Source of the DNA: Bacteroidota bacterium
GTDB lineage: Bacteria > Bacteroidota > Bacteroidia > Bacteroidales > JAAUTT01
DNA: 64,000 bases
Assembly: GCA_030706405.1 (NCBI GenBank)
Contig: JAUZOO010000005.1
Location: forward strand, 186,001-250,000
Direction: 5' to 3'
The position numbers and the translations under genes were made by a program. Of the stretch, positions 17,910 to 27,093 are shown piece by piece. Within the stretch, counting starts at the first letter, position 1. Each line of letters begins with the position of its first letter. The notes under the pieces are model-generated. The model was not told where the DNA came from and did not search any database. It saw only the letters and a list, made by a program, of their open reading frames with translations.

Positions 17910-20900
17910 ATGAAAAAAGTATCATTTGGAAGGATGGGCATACTATATCCTGGTTCCCATCGAAAATCATTACAAATTGTCAGGCTTTCCGTGCTAATTC
18001 TGATTTGTAGCACATTACAACTCTCTGCAACGAATATCAATAGCTCAAAAAATGAAGCCAATTCCGCTATCCGGAATAATGGTGCAGCTCAGCAAATAAA
18101 AGTAACAGGTTCGGTAGCCGATAAAACAACCGACGAATCATTGGTTGGTGTTAGCATTACCGTAAAAGGAACAACTAAAGGAACGGTTGCCGATCTTAAC
18201 GGAAAGTATAGCATTGATGTACCTTCAGCTAACAGCGTACTGGTATTTTCATTTATCGGTTATGAAACTCAGGAAATTGAAGTTGGCGGACGTACTTCTA
18301 TCGATGTTATCATGACCTCAACCAGTAAAAACCTTCAGGAAGTTGTTGTTACCGCCCTTGGTATCAAAAAAGAACAGAAGGCTCTTGGATATGCAGTCAG
18401 TACTATTAGTGCTAAAGACCTGACAGAAACCGGAGCTACCAACTTTGCGTCTGCTCTTTATGGCAAGGCTGCAGGGGTACGCATTAACAGCGCACCCGGT
18501 GGCGCAAGTAGTGCGGTAAACATTCAAATTCGTGGAGCGTCTTCTATTGGCAACAATACTCAACCTCTGTATATTGTTGATGGTATTCCTATTCGCAACT
18601 CGGCCTTATTAAGCACGTCAGGTAATAATACGGATTACTGGTCAGAATCACGTATCAGGGAAAATGGAGCGTTGGATTTAAATCCGGAAGACATTGAAAC
18701 TCTTTCAGTTCTTAAAGGTGCCAGTGCTTCAGCACTATATGGTTCCGAAGCTACCAATGCTGTAATTGTGATTACAACAAAAAAAGGGTCAAAACGTCAT
18801 GGAATAGGAGTTGATTTTGGCTATAGCTATAATCTTGAGAAAGCAATCAATCCATACGATTATCAAAATGACTATGGCCCAGGCTACGACCGGGCTTCGA
18901 ACTTATCAATAGGAACTGACGAAAACGGTTGGATTACCGACTCTGACGGTTCGAGACATCCCTATTACCGGTCATATTGCCAGTTCGGTCCGAAATTTGA
19001 TGGCAGTACCATCAAATATTGGGACGGATCTACCCGCAAATACGAAGCTAATAAAAACAACTACAACGATTTTTACCAGACCGGATTCTCCTCTACAGCC
19101 AACATTGCTATTTCAAATGCATCTGACAATGGAAGCTATCGGTTCTCTTATTCACGGACTGATTATAAAGGCGTGCAACGTGGTGGTAACCTGGAAAAGA
19201 ACAATTTCAACTTTAACGGGACACTGAAATTAAACGATAAAATAAGTGTTGACCTTGTTTCTACGTACAACAACACCTTTACACACAACCGTCCAACAAT
19301 GTTATCAAGACTTTCCGGAGCTTACAACGGTTTCTTTAGCCGTCTTGATGATATGAGCACCTACCTCAACAAATATCAAACAACCAAAGGATATAAATGG
19401 GTGGCGTATAACCAAACTCAGTACGACGCAACCGAAGCTCTGAAATACAACATCAGATCTACAGAACTCCTTGATTTACTTTGGAACAGGCTTAAAAATA
19501 GTTATGATGAAACTCAGGATCGTTTTATCAACAGTGTAACTCTCAACCTTAACCTTACCAACAAATTAAAGTTAAGAGGACGTATAGGTGACGATTTCAC
19601 AAGTGTTCGTGTTGAAGACAAACGATATAATGAATACCCGACAGCCTTCGGTTATTCGGGGTACTACGGTTTAAAAAATGGCCGTTACAGCTTACTGTAT
19701 GGTGATGCTTTGGCTACTTACACAGATAAACTTACCGAAGATCTTGGTTTCACGGCATCTGCCGGTTTTACAGGAAAAAAAGACTCATATTCCGATGCCA
19801 GCTCAGGAACTGTTGATGGTCTTGTAAACGAAAACTGGTTCAGCCTTTCTAACTCAGTAAGCTCAGCCACCACTTCGGCTACTCGAAAATTCCAATCTTA
19901 TATGGCCGAGTTCGGAATCTTAGCATTTAACTATAAATCATGGCTTTATTTAGAAGGAACCGGCAGACATGAATCAACCTCAACATTAGCACCAAGGAAC
20001 AATAGCTATTTCTACCCCTCGGTAAATGGTAGCTTTGTAATGTCAGAAGCTCTTTCGCTCCCTTCGTTTATTAGTTATGCTAAAATCCGTGCTTCATGGG
20101 CTATTGTAGGGAACCATCCCGAAATGTACCAAGCCAACGTTGCTTATAACCAAAGCGCAGCTTATGCTCCAAACGGAACAGCCCTCTACCAATATGCTCC
20201 CAGCAGTGCTTATGGAAACGACGGAATAAAATCGGAAAAGAAATACGAAACCGAATTTGGTTTGGAAACCAAAATGTTTAACAACCGTTTGGGTATCGAC
20301 ATTTCTTATTACAATAACAAAATCAATAACCAAATTCTATATTTAAGCACCCCATCTTCATCGGGAGCAACCAGTATGTTATCCAATGTTGGCGACCTTA
20401 CCAACCAGGGAATAGAGGTTGCTTTGAATGGTACCCCTATTGAAACCCGTTCATTCCGTTGGACAACCCGTTTCAATTTTGCTATTAACCGGAACAGATT
20501 AGACCGTTTAACCGACGGCGTGGACGCTCTCCAGTTATACAGTGCCGATGGTGGTTCTCTGCTCATCAAAGCCAGCGTTGGCGATGCTTTGGGAGATATC
20601 TATGTTCACCCGATTGCTACGAATGCTAAAGGAGAAAAAATCGTAAATACTGATGGTACTTATGCTATAGATTTTGACAACTACAATAAAGTAGGAAATG
20701 TAACTCCCAAAGTTGTAGGGGGCTTTTCTAACAGCTTCTCGTATAAAAACTTATCAATCGATTTTATGCTTGACTATCGAATTGGTGGACAATTGGTTTC
20801 GACTCCGGTATTATATATGACGGGTGCCGGTATGTTTAAAAATTCGTTACAATACCGCGATGCCGCTCATGGAGGATTATCCTACAATATCGATGCTAGT

Positions 20901-21323
20901 GGCAATAAGGTACTCTCTTCAAACGGGACTTACCATGACGGAATTGTACTGGACGGGGTAACAACTTCGGGAGCTAAGAATACGACCGTTGTTGATGCAG
21001 CATACTACTACATCAATAGCTTTGGTTGGGGAGCATTTACCGGTTTCAATAATCAATACGACCATGCTGTATTTGATAACAGCTATATCAAGGTTCGTGA
21101 AATTGCCATTAATTACAACCTTCCAAAGAAGCTTGTTTCCAAAATGGGACTGCAGAACCTTCAGGTTAGTCTGATGGGTAGAAACCTGTTCTATATCTGG
21201 AAAACGTTGGAAAACCTGGACCCTGAAACAGGAGTCGGTTCTAACTGGATGTACCAGGGTATTGACCAAGGGTCTAGTGCTCCAACAAGGACGTTTGGCG
21301 CGGCTCTTCGCATGTCCTTTTAA
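17910..21323 (+). CDS. SusC-like TonB-dependent outer-membrane receptor
   Basis: This 1137-residue protein has a signal peptide (about residues 1-45), a carboxypeptidase-regulatory-like beta-sandwich domain (about residues 65-140; GTVADLNGKYSIDVPS, VLVFSFIGYETQEI), a plug domain (QEVVVTALGIKKEQKALGY, then NIQIRGASSIGNNTQPLYIV) and a 22-strand barrel ending in aromatic Phe (RMSF). These are typical of SusC. It imports oligosaccharides delivered by its SusD partner, which starts 31 bases downstream. It stands after GH20 in the middle of the glycosidase locus, so the cargo is probably a released N-glycan fragment. It has no N-terminal secretin/TonB short N-terminal (STN) domain, so control by an anti-sigma factor is unlikely. 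Confidence 0.96.
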   Translation: MKKVSFGRMGILYPGSHRKSLQIVRLSVLILICSTLQLSATNINSSKNEANSAIRNNGAAQQIKVTGSVADKTTDESLVGVSITVKGTTKGTVADLNGKYSIDVPSANSVLVFSFIGYETQEIEVGGRTSIDVIMTSTSKNLQEVVVTALGIKKEQKALGYAVSTISAKDLTETGATNFASALYGKAAGVRINSAPGGASSAVNIQIRGASSIGNNTQPLYIVDGIPIRNSALLSTSGNNTDYWSESRIRENGALDLNPEDIETLSVLKGASASALYGSEATNAVIVITTKKGSKRHGIGVDFGYSYNLEKAINPYDYQNDYGPGYDRASNLSIGTDENGWITDSDGSRHPYYRSYCQFGPKFDGSTIKYWDGSTRKYEANKNNYNDFYQTGFSSTANIAISNASDNGSYRFSYSRTDYKGVQRGGNLEKNNFNFNGTLKLNDKISVDLVSTYNNTFTHNRPTMLSRLSGAYNGFFSRLDDMSTYLNKYQTTKGYKWVAYNQTQYDATEALKYNIRSTELLDLLWNRLKNSYDETQDRFINSVTLNLNLTNKLKLRGRIGDDFTSVRVEDKRYNEYPTAFGYSGYYGLKNGRYSLLYGDALATYTDKLTEDLGFTASAGFTGKKDSYSDASSGTVDGLVNENWFSLSNSVSSATTSATRKFQSYMAEFGILAFNYKSWLYLEGTGRHESTSTLAPRNNSYFYPSVNGSFVMSEALSLPSFISYAKIRASWAIVGNHPEMYQANVAYNQSAAYAPNGTALYQYAPSSAYGNDGIKSEKKYETEFGLETKMFNNRLGIDISYYNNKINNQILYLSTPSSSGATSMLSNVGDLTNQGIEVALNGTPIETRSFRWTTRFNFAINRNRLDRLTDGVDALQLYSADGGSLLIKASVGDALGDIYVHPIATNAKGEKIVNTDGTYAIDFDNYNKVGNVTPKVVGGFSNSFSYKNLSIDFMLDYRIGGQLVSTPVLYMTGAGMFKNSLQYRDAAHGGLSYNIDASGNKVLSSNGTYHDGIVLDGVTTSGAKNTTVVDAAYYYINSFGWGAFTGFNNQYDHAVFDNSYIKVREIAINYNLPKKLVSKMGLQNLQVSLMGRNLFYIWKTLENLDPETGVGSNWMYQGIDQGSSAPTRTFGAALRMSF

Positions 21324-21354
21324 TTAATTGTCATAACATTAAATTGAATGAATT

Positions 21355-22929
21355 ATGAAAAAACTATTTATACAAGCCAGTTGCTTTCTTTTATTGTTAG
21401 CAAGTATATCTTCCTGTAGTAAGAAGATTGAGGACGATTATATTAACCCGGATAATTCGACTACCGGATATGTAGGAAAACTCTTTACCTATATGCTGAT
21501 GAACGACAGGATTCGTCCAACATACTGGGATTACGCCACATTTGTAACCGGGGTAACCGGAAAATACTCTCAATTTATTGGTGTTACTACCAAAGCTCAG
21601 ATGTACGTACCCTCAATTGGTTATAATCTGGACCGGTGGAATTCATATTACACCTCGGGTATAGTAAATCAATATCGCGAAATTCAAAAGAATTTCAACA
21701 CTTTAGCATCAACTCAACAAGCCGAGCAAATAATCTATTTACAACTGGCCAAAGTTATCTATTACGATCAGACGGCTCAGATTGTTGACTTATGGGGCGA
21801 TATTCCTTTCAGTGAAGCTGGTTCTTTAAATTCAACCAATTCATTGTCTTATGCAAAATTCGACGATGCTTCCGCTATCTATGACACTATTATCGGTGGA
21901 TTGAAAAAGATTAATACCTTTTTGGCATCTGCAACGTTGTCCAATGCAACAAAAACAGACCTTTCCAAACAGGATATTCTCTTAAATGGCGATCTTACCA
22001 AATGGAGAAGATACGTAAATTCACTTCGCCTGCGCTTGTTAATGCGTATCTCAAATGTTAACGAATCGGTTGCAAAAACTGAAGTAACAGCTATGTTGAA
22101 TGATCCCGCCACATATCCTTTAGTAGATGCCAATACCAACAACATCCTGTTAAATATGAACCCTTCGGTTACATCATTCTCGTCTGAAGGTTTACAAGCA
22201 GGGATCACGGATGGTGCTACATCTGATGGACCAATAGCCACAGAGTATATGCTAAATACGGTGATGGTTGCAAACAGTGACCCTCGTACCGATGTATTCT
22301 GGAATCCCGGCGTTGACGGGTACAAAGGATTGTCTTCCACTCTCACCACAACCGAACAGGAAAATTTAATAGCCAAAGGCAAACTGGCTACTATTGACTC
22401 CGGAACTTTTGTTATGAACCGCAATGTACCTGGGGTACTTGTAACAGCTGCCGAAGTAAGTTTCTTAAAAGCTGAAGCTTATGAAAGATGGAGTTTGGGT
22501 ACTGCTCAGACTGCTTATGAGGCTGGTATCCGTCAGTCTATTTCATTCTACTATAGTTTGAATCAGGCTGCTGTTTTTTCCGGTTATACCAAAGCTTCTG
22601 TAGCTACCCCCGCAACTGCATCTATAGATGCTTATATTGCCGGTTCCGGAATTGCTTATTCCGGAACAACGGCTGTAAAACTGCAAAAAATAGGAACACA
22701 AAAATGGCTCAATTTCTTCATTTTGCAAGCGGGTCAGGCATGGGCTGAGGTCAGAAGAACAGGTTATCCAAGCCTTACATTTATTAACGACCCAAGCTTC
22801 AGTAGTGCGTTACAGCCTCCGGTAAGGTTGCTGTACCCAACTACTGAAAAAAGCTATAATGCTGCCAATTACGCTAAAGTTGCAGCTAAAGACACCCGGG
22901 ATACGAAAATTTTCTGGGATGTTAACTAA
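21355..22929 (+). CDS. SusD-like glycan-binding surface lipoprotein
   Basis: This 524-residue lipoprotein has a signal sequence ending in the lipobox SISSC (lipidated Cys21), followed by KKIEDD, a charged stretch like Bacteroidota surface-export signals. The body resembles the SusD/RagB group with the SusD-like fold built on TPR-like helices (YDQTAQIVDLWGDIPFSEA, LRLRLLMRISNV, TAAEVSFLKAEAYERW). It binds glycan on the cell surface and forms a lid on the SusC barrel. Its gene follows SusC by 31 bases and is followed by a terminator, so SusC-SusD may form their own unit. Confidence 0.94.
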   Translation: MKKLFIQASCFLLLLASISSCSKKIEDDYINPDNSTTGYVGKLFTYMLMNDRIRPTYWDYATFVTGVTGKYSQFIGVTTKAQMYVPSIGYNLDRWNSYYTSGIVNQYREIQKNFNTLASTQQAEQIIYLQLAKVIYYDQTAQIVDLWGDIPFSEAGSLNSTNSLSYAKFDDASAIYDTIIGGLKKINTFLASATLSNATKTDLSKQDILLNGDLTKWRRYVNSLRLRLLMRISNVNESVAKTEVTAMLNDPATYPLVDANTNNILLNMNPSVTSFSSEGLQAGITDGATSDGPIATEYMLNTVMVANSDPRTDVFWNPGVDGYKGLSSTLTTTEQENLIAKGKLATIDSGTFVMNRNVPGVLVTAAEVSFLKAEAYERWSLGTAQTAYEAGIRQSISFYYSLNQAAVFSGYTKASVATPATASIDAYIAGSGIAYSGTTAVKLQKIGTQKWLNFFILQAGQAWAEVRRTGYPSLTFINDPSFSSALQPPVRLLYPTTEKSYNAANYAKVAAKDTRDTKIFWDVN

Positions 22930-22962
22930 AATTTCCATTTAATACATTGATTGGTTTAGATT

Positions 22963-23007
22963 GAAATGCTGGGTTAGGCCTTAAAAAAGGCTTAACCTCA
23001 GCATTTC
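22963..23007 (+). terminator. Terminator after SusD
   Basis: A long stem GAAATGCTG...CAGCATTTC with an inner GGTTAGGCC/GGCTTAACC part (one bulged base, one G-U pair) closes on an A-rich loop. No further signal is evident between it and 23099. Confidence 0.75.
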
Positions 23008-23099
23008 TAAAAATTATTATTTCGTAGCGATTAAAAATCGTTGACAGAGTCGTTTAAGCGTAATTTTTATTGATAACTGCTCAATAAAATATTTTACTT

Positions 23100-25541
23100 A
23101 TGACAAACCAGGTTAAATTCTATTTTATTTGTTTTATAGCCTTTATTACATTTTGGGAAGTAAAAGCCCAACACGTAATATCTTTTACCAATGGATTAAT
23201 TGCCGGGCCCTGCCACCAATATGGCAGAGAGGCTATTTATACGGATCAACTAGCCTTCCAGCTTTATAAGGGGGCACTAAATAGTCCTAAAGCCGGACAA
23301 ATTCTATTTACCGACGAAAAAGTCCAGCCAGTCACTTGGCAAAAAATAAATGCTGATCCTTCCGGCCTATTTAAAACGAATGATCTATCAAACAAATACA
23401 TATATCTCACCTATACTTCCGATAAAGAAGATATAATGTTACTAAAAGCTGCCGGAAACAGCATGTTTTATTTCAATGGAGAGCCACATGCCGGCGATAT
23501 TTATAGTAGTAACTGGCTTTATATCCCTGTAAAAGTAAAAAAAGGACTCAATGAAATATACCTGCGCTCTTCACGTAATTTTGAAGATGGCATTTCAGTC
23601 AATTTAATAGCGCCCGAAAAGCCGGTAATGCTTAATACCGAGGATTTAACGCTTCCTTTCATTATAAAGGGAGAAAATAATGAATCGTTGATGGGAGCTT
23701 TATTAATCATTAATTCTACCACAAAACCTTTGACCGGCCTGGAAATTCAAACACGAATCGAGGGCAAAGACGTAAAGGTTACAGTTCCTCAAATTTCACC
23801 ACTCTCCTTTCGTAAAGTAGGTTTTCGATTTAATGCCACCAACATTTCTCAGAAGGGTCAATATAATTGCACGGTAACGTTATCGCAGAAAGGGAAATCG
23901 ATTGACGAGAAAATAATTAAAGTTGAAGCGGTAGACGCCAACGAACAATACAGCAACACCTTCATCAGCGATATCGATGGCAGCGTCCAGTATTTCAGCG
24001 TTTGCCCTCAGAAAAACAAAACCAACAAAGCGCCGGCATTATTTCTTTCGGTTCACGGAGCTGGCGTGGAAGCTATTGGGCAAGCCCGCGCATATCAGCC
24101 TAAAGACTGGGGTATTTTGGTTACTCCAACCAACAGGAGACCTCGCGGGTTTAACTGGGAAGACTGGGGAAGACTGGATGCTCTGGAAGTTCTCGGAATT
24201 GCCACTAAAAAGTTCAATCCCGATCCGGAACGAATTTATTTAACCGGACACTCCATGGGTGGCCACGGAACCTGGTACCTCGGAGCCACTTTCCCCGGCA
24301 AGTGGGCTGCTATTGCTCCATGCGCAGGGTATCCCACGCTTACCGGCTACGGGTCGGCCGATGGTAAAATCCCGGCTACGGGACGTTCATCCATCGAAAA
24401 TATTCTTCTACAAGCCAGCAACGGCAGCAACGTTTTTGAACTGGCCAAAAACTATAACGCCGGCGGGGTTTATATCCATCATGGCGATAGTGACGAAGTC
24501 GTTTCAGTCAACTATGCCCGGCAGATGAAGAAAACGCTGGCTGAATTTCATAAAGATTTTTGTTATTACGAATACCCCGGCGGAGGCCACTGGTTCGGAA
24601 ATCAAAGCGTTGACTGGCAACCGATTTTCGATTATTTCAAATGGCACACGATCCGCCCCGACAGTATCGTAAACAAAATAGATTTTACTACGGCCAATCC
24701 GGCAGTATCACCGTCGTACTATTGGGCTTCTGTTCTTCAGCAACAAGAAGCTTTAAAATACAGCCGATTACGTTTAGTAAGAAGTAAATCGATAAATACC
24801 ATTTCAGGAGAAACCGAAAATGTATCAATCCTCGGCATTTCTCTGGCTGCGTTTAAACCGGGAGAAACGATTACCTTAAATATCGACCAACAATCGCTGA
24901 AGTATGTAGTTCCGGCATCGACCCCAATGCTTTATTTATATCATAAAGGACAATGGCAAACAGGCGGCCAACCAGACCAATCACAAAAGGGAATTGTCCG
25001 TAATGGAACATTTAAAGAACCTTTTAATTACCGGATGGTATTTGTTTATGGCACTTGCGGCAATGTACAGGAAAATGCCTGGGCAATTGCAAAAGCAAGA
25101 TTCGATGCAGAAACATGGTATTATAGGGCAAATGGTGCCGTTGATGTTGTAGCCGATAAAGACTTTAACCCTGCTCAATATCCCGACCGAGGCGTAATTA
25201 TCTACGGAAACGCTACCACCAATAGTGCTTGGAAAAAGCTGTTGACTAAATGTCCGGTGCAGGTGCAACGGGGAAGTCTGACTATTGGCAACAAACAACT
25301 CAAGGGTGACGATTTGGGAGCTTATATCATGTGGCCCCGCTCTGACAGTAAAAAGGCCTCGATAGCCGCAATTTCCGGTACAGGACTTTCAGGGTTTAAC
25401 GCAACCTATGCCAACCAATATTTTGCCGGAGGCAGCGGCTTCCCTGATTACATGATATTTTCGGCCGATATGCTAAAAGATGGAGCTACCGGAATTAAAT
25501 ATGCTGGTTTTTATAATAACGACTGGACAATTCCGGAATAA
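23100..25541 (+). CDS. Large secreted alpha/beta hydrolase (esterase/peptidase-like)
   Basis: This 813-residue protein has a signal peptide ending near VKAQH. The first ~290 residues are beta-rich without a recognisable family. An alpha/beta-hydrolase domain follows (about 305-510), with the nucleophile Ser385 in TGHSMGGHG, Asp465 in HHGDSDEVV and His498 in GGGHWFG, so the triad is complete. The last ~290 residues are again beta-rich. The fold resembles prolyl-oligopeptidase-like and PHB-depolymerase/feruloyl-esterase-like hydrolases. Its substrate is unknown: a peptidase acting on glycopeptides or an esterase removing acyl groups would both fit the locus. It sits 15 bases upstream of GH29 and probably shares its transcript. 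Confidence 0.75.
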   Translation: MTNQVKFYFICFIAFITFWEVKAQHVISFTNGLIAGPCHQYGREAIYTDQLAFQLYKGALNSPKAGQILFTDEKVQPVTWQKINADPSGLFKTNDLSNKYIYLTYTSDKEDIMLLKAAGNSMFYFNGEPHAGDIYSSNWLYIPVKVKKGLNEIYLRSSRNFEDGISVNLIAPEKPVMLNTEDLTLPFIIKGENNESLMGALLIINSTTKPLTGLEIQTRIEGKDVKVTVPQISPLSFRKVGFRFNATNISQKGQYNCTVTLSQKGKSIDEKIIKVEAVDANEQYSNTFISDIDGSVQYFSVCPQKNKTNKAPALFLSVHGAGVEAIGQARAYQPKDWGILVTPTNRRPRGFNWEDWGRLDALEVLGIATKKFNPDPERIYLTGHSMGGHGTWYLGATFPGKWAAIAPCAGYPTLTGYGSADGKIPATGRSSIENILLQASNGSNVFELAKNYNAGGVYIHHGDSDEVVSVNYARQMKKTLAEFHKDFCYYEYPGGGHWFGNQSVDWQPIFDYFKWHTIRPDSIVNKIDFTTANPAVSPSYYWASVLQQQEALKYSRLRLVRSKSINTISGETENVSILGISLAAFKPGETITLNIDQQSLKYVVPASTPMLYLYHKGQWQTGGQPDQSQKGIVRNGTFKEPFNYRMVFVYGTCGNVQENAWAIAKARFDAETWYYRANGAVDVVADKDFNPAQYPDRGVIIYGNATTNSAWKKLLTKCPVQVQRGSLTIGNKQLKGDDLGAYIMWPRSDSKKASIAAISGTGLSGFNATYANQYFAGGSGFPDYMIFSADMLKDGATGIKYAGFYNNDWTIPE

Positions 25542-25556
25542 TTTGAAACATCCATT

Positions 25557-26990
25557 ATGAAAAAGTCTCTAGCCATATTAAGTTTCCTGCTTCTGCCTGC
25601 AGTATTTCATTTACAAGCTCAGGAAAACAATCTTCACCATCAGTCGTCGTCATACCAGTGGCCTACCGACCCTCAGGTAGGGGCAAAGCTTGACACCTGG
25701 CAGGATCAAAAGTTTGGAATCCTCATCCATTGGGGGTTATACGCAGTACCTGGCATCATCGAGTCGTGGGAACTTTGCTCAGAGCCTTGGATTGAACGCG
25801 ATAGTACCATCGCTTACGAAGATTATAAAAAATGGTATTGGGGACTAAAGAAAGATTTCAACCCGGTGAAATTTGCACCGGATCAATGGGCTCAGGCCGC
25901 TAAAGATGCAGGGATGCGCTACGTGGTTTTTACCACCAAACATCACGATGGCTTTTGCATGTTCGATACCAAACAAACCGACTTCAAGATTACCAACGGT
26001 CCGTTTGCCTCTAATCCCAAAGCTGACGTGGCAAAATACGTTTTCGATGCTTTTCGCCGGCAAGGTTTTATGGTTGGTGCTTATTTTTCCAAACCCGATT
26101 GGCACTCGCAAGACTTCTGGTGGTCGAAATACGCAACGCCCGATCGTAATGTCAATTACGACATCCGCAAGTACCCCTGGAAATGGAATCGTTTTAAACA
26201 GTTTACCTTCAACCAGATCAGCGAACTGATGCATAACTACGGTTCAATCGATATTCTATGGCTCGACGGAGGATGGGTTCGCCCGCTCGAAACCGTCACC
26301 GACGAAGTTCGTTCGTGGGGGGCAGCTATTCCAGCCTGGAACCAGGAAGTAGACATCCCTCGCATTGCGGCAATGGCTCGTCAGGTACAGCCCGGATTAT
26401 TAGTGGTTGACCGCACCGTGGCAGGTCCTTACGAAAATTACCAGACTCCGGAGCAAAGCGTTCCCGCTCAAGCTCTCGACCATCCCTGGGAAAGCTGCAT
26501 AACACTGGGTAATACATGGGGGTTTGTGCCTAACGATCAGTACAAATCGCCCGCCAAGGTTATCCATAAACTAATTGAAATTGTGGCTAAGGGTGGAAGT
26601 TTATTATTAGGAGTTGGCCCTCGTCCGGATGGAACCGTTGAACAATCGGAAGTAGCAATATTAAAAGAAATTGGAAGCTGGATGAGGGTAAACGGAGCCG
26701 CAATTTATGGTACTCGCATAAGCAGTATTTGCCGCGATGGAGAAACCTTCTTTACCCAAAGCAAAGACGGCCAAACTCGTTATGCCTTAGTCCGCTTACC
26801 GGAACAGACGGCTATTCCCAAAGAAATAGAATGGAAAGGTAACCTGCCGAAAAAAGGCTCCACAATGAAACTTCTATCCACCGGAACTTCAATAAAATGG
26901 AGAATCGAAGGAGATAAAGTTAAAGTCTCATTACCCGCTTCGTTTATTAAAAAAGGTACCTGTCCTGCCCTGGCATTTTCATTCCAATGA
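25557..26990 (+). CDS. GH29 alpha-L-fucosidase (first copy)
   Basis: This 477-residue protein has a signal peptide ending near HLQAQ. Family 29 marks are FGILIHWGLYAVPG, VFTTKHHDGFCMFDT and the nucleophile Asp237 in IDILWLDGGW. The C-terminal ~85 residues are a small beta domain. The WGLYAVPG/LWLDGGW form is closer to broad GH29-A type enzymes than the second copy at 29018, so it may take a different linkage such as core-linked fucose; that division of labour is inference. It is preceded by the alpha/beta hydrolase and followed by a terminator. Confidence 0.93.
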   Translation: MKKSLAILSFLLLPAVFHLQAQENNLHHQSSSYQWPTDPQVGAKLDTWQDQKFGILIHWGLYAVPGIIESWELCSEPWIERDSTIAYEDYKKWYWGLKKDFNPVKFAPDQWAQAAKDAGMRYVVFTTKHHDGFCMFDTKQTDFKITNGPFASNPKADVAKYVFDAFRRQGFMVGAYFSKPDWHSQDFWWSKYATPDRNVNYDIRKYPWKWNRFKQFTFNQISELMHNYGSIDILWLDGGWVRPLETVTDEVRSWGAAIPAWNQEVDIPRIAAMARQVQPGLLVVDRTVAGPYENYQTPEQSVPAQALDHPWESCITLGNTWGFVPNDQYKSPAKVIHKLIEIVAKGGSLLLGVGPRPDGTVEQSEVAILKEIGSWMRVNGAAIYGTRISSICRDGETFFTQSKDGQTRYALVRLPEQTAIPKEIEWKGNLPKKGSTMKLLSTGTSIKWRIEGDKVKVSLPASFIKKGTCPALAFSFQ

Positions 26991-26995
26991 TTTTC

Positions 26996-27029
26996 AAAAA
27001 GTTTCGTATGATATCATGCGGGACTTTTT
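26996..27029 (+). terminator. Terminator after first GH29
   Basis: A 17-base-pair stem with three G-U pairs runs from AAAAAGTTTCG to CGGGACTTTTT around the palindrome ATGATATCAT, and ends in a T-run. Confidence 0.8.
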
Positions 27030-27093
27030 CCCTTCTTAAACAAAGTATTTCCTGGTGTTTGTTATTTGCTGGTATTTATATGTCATTTAATTT

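Noticed and set aside
21879-22424. 181-residue minus-strand frame inside SusD
   Set aside because: A shadow of the SusD gene with no signal or domain of its own.
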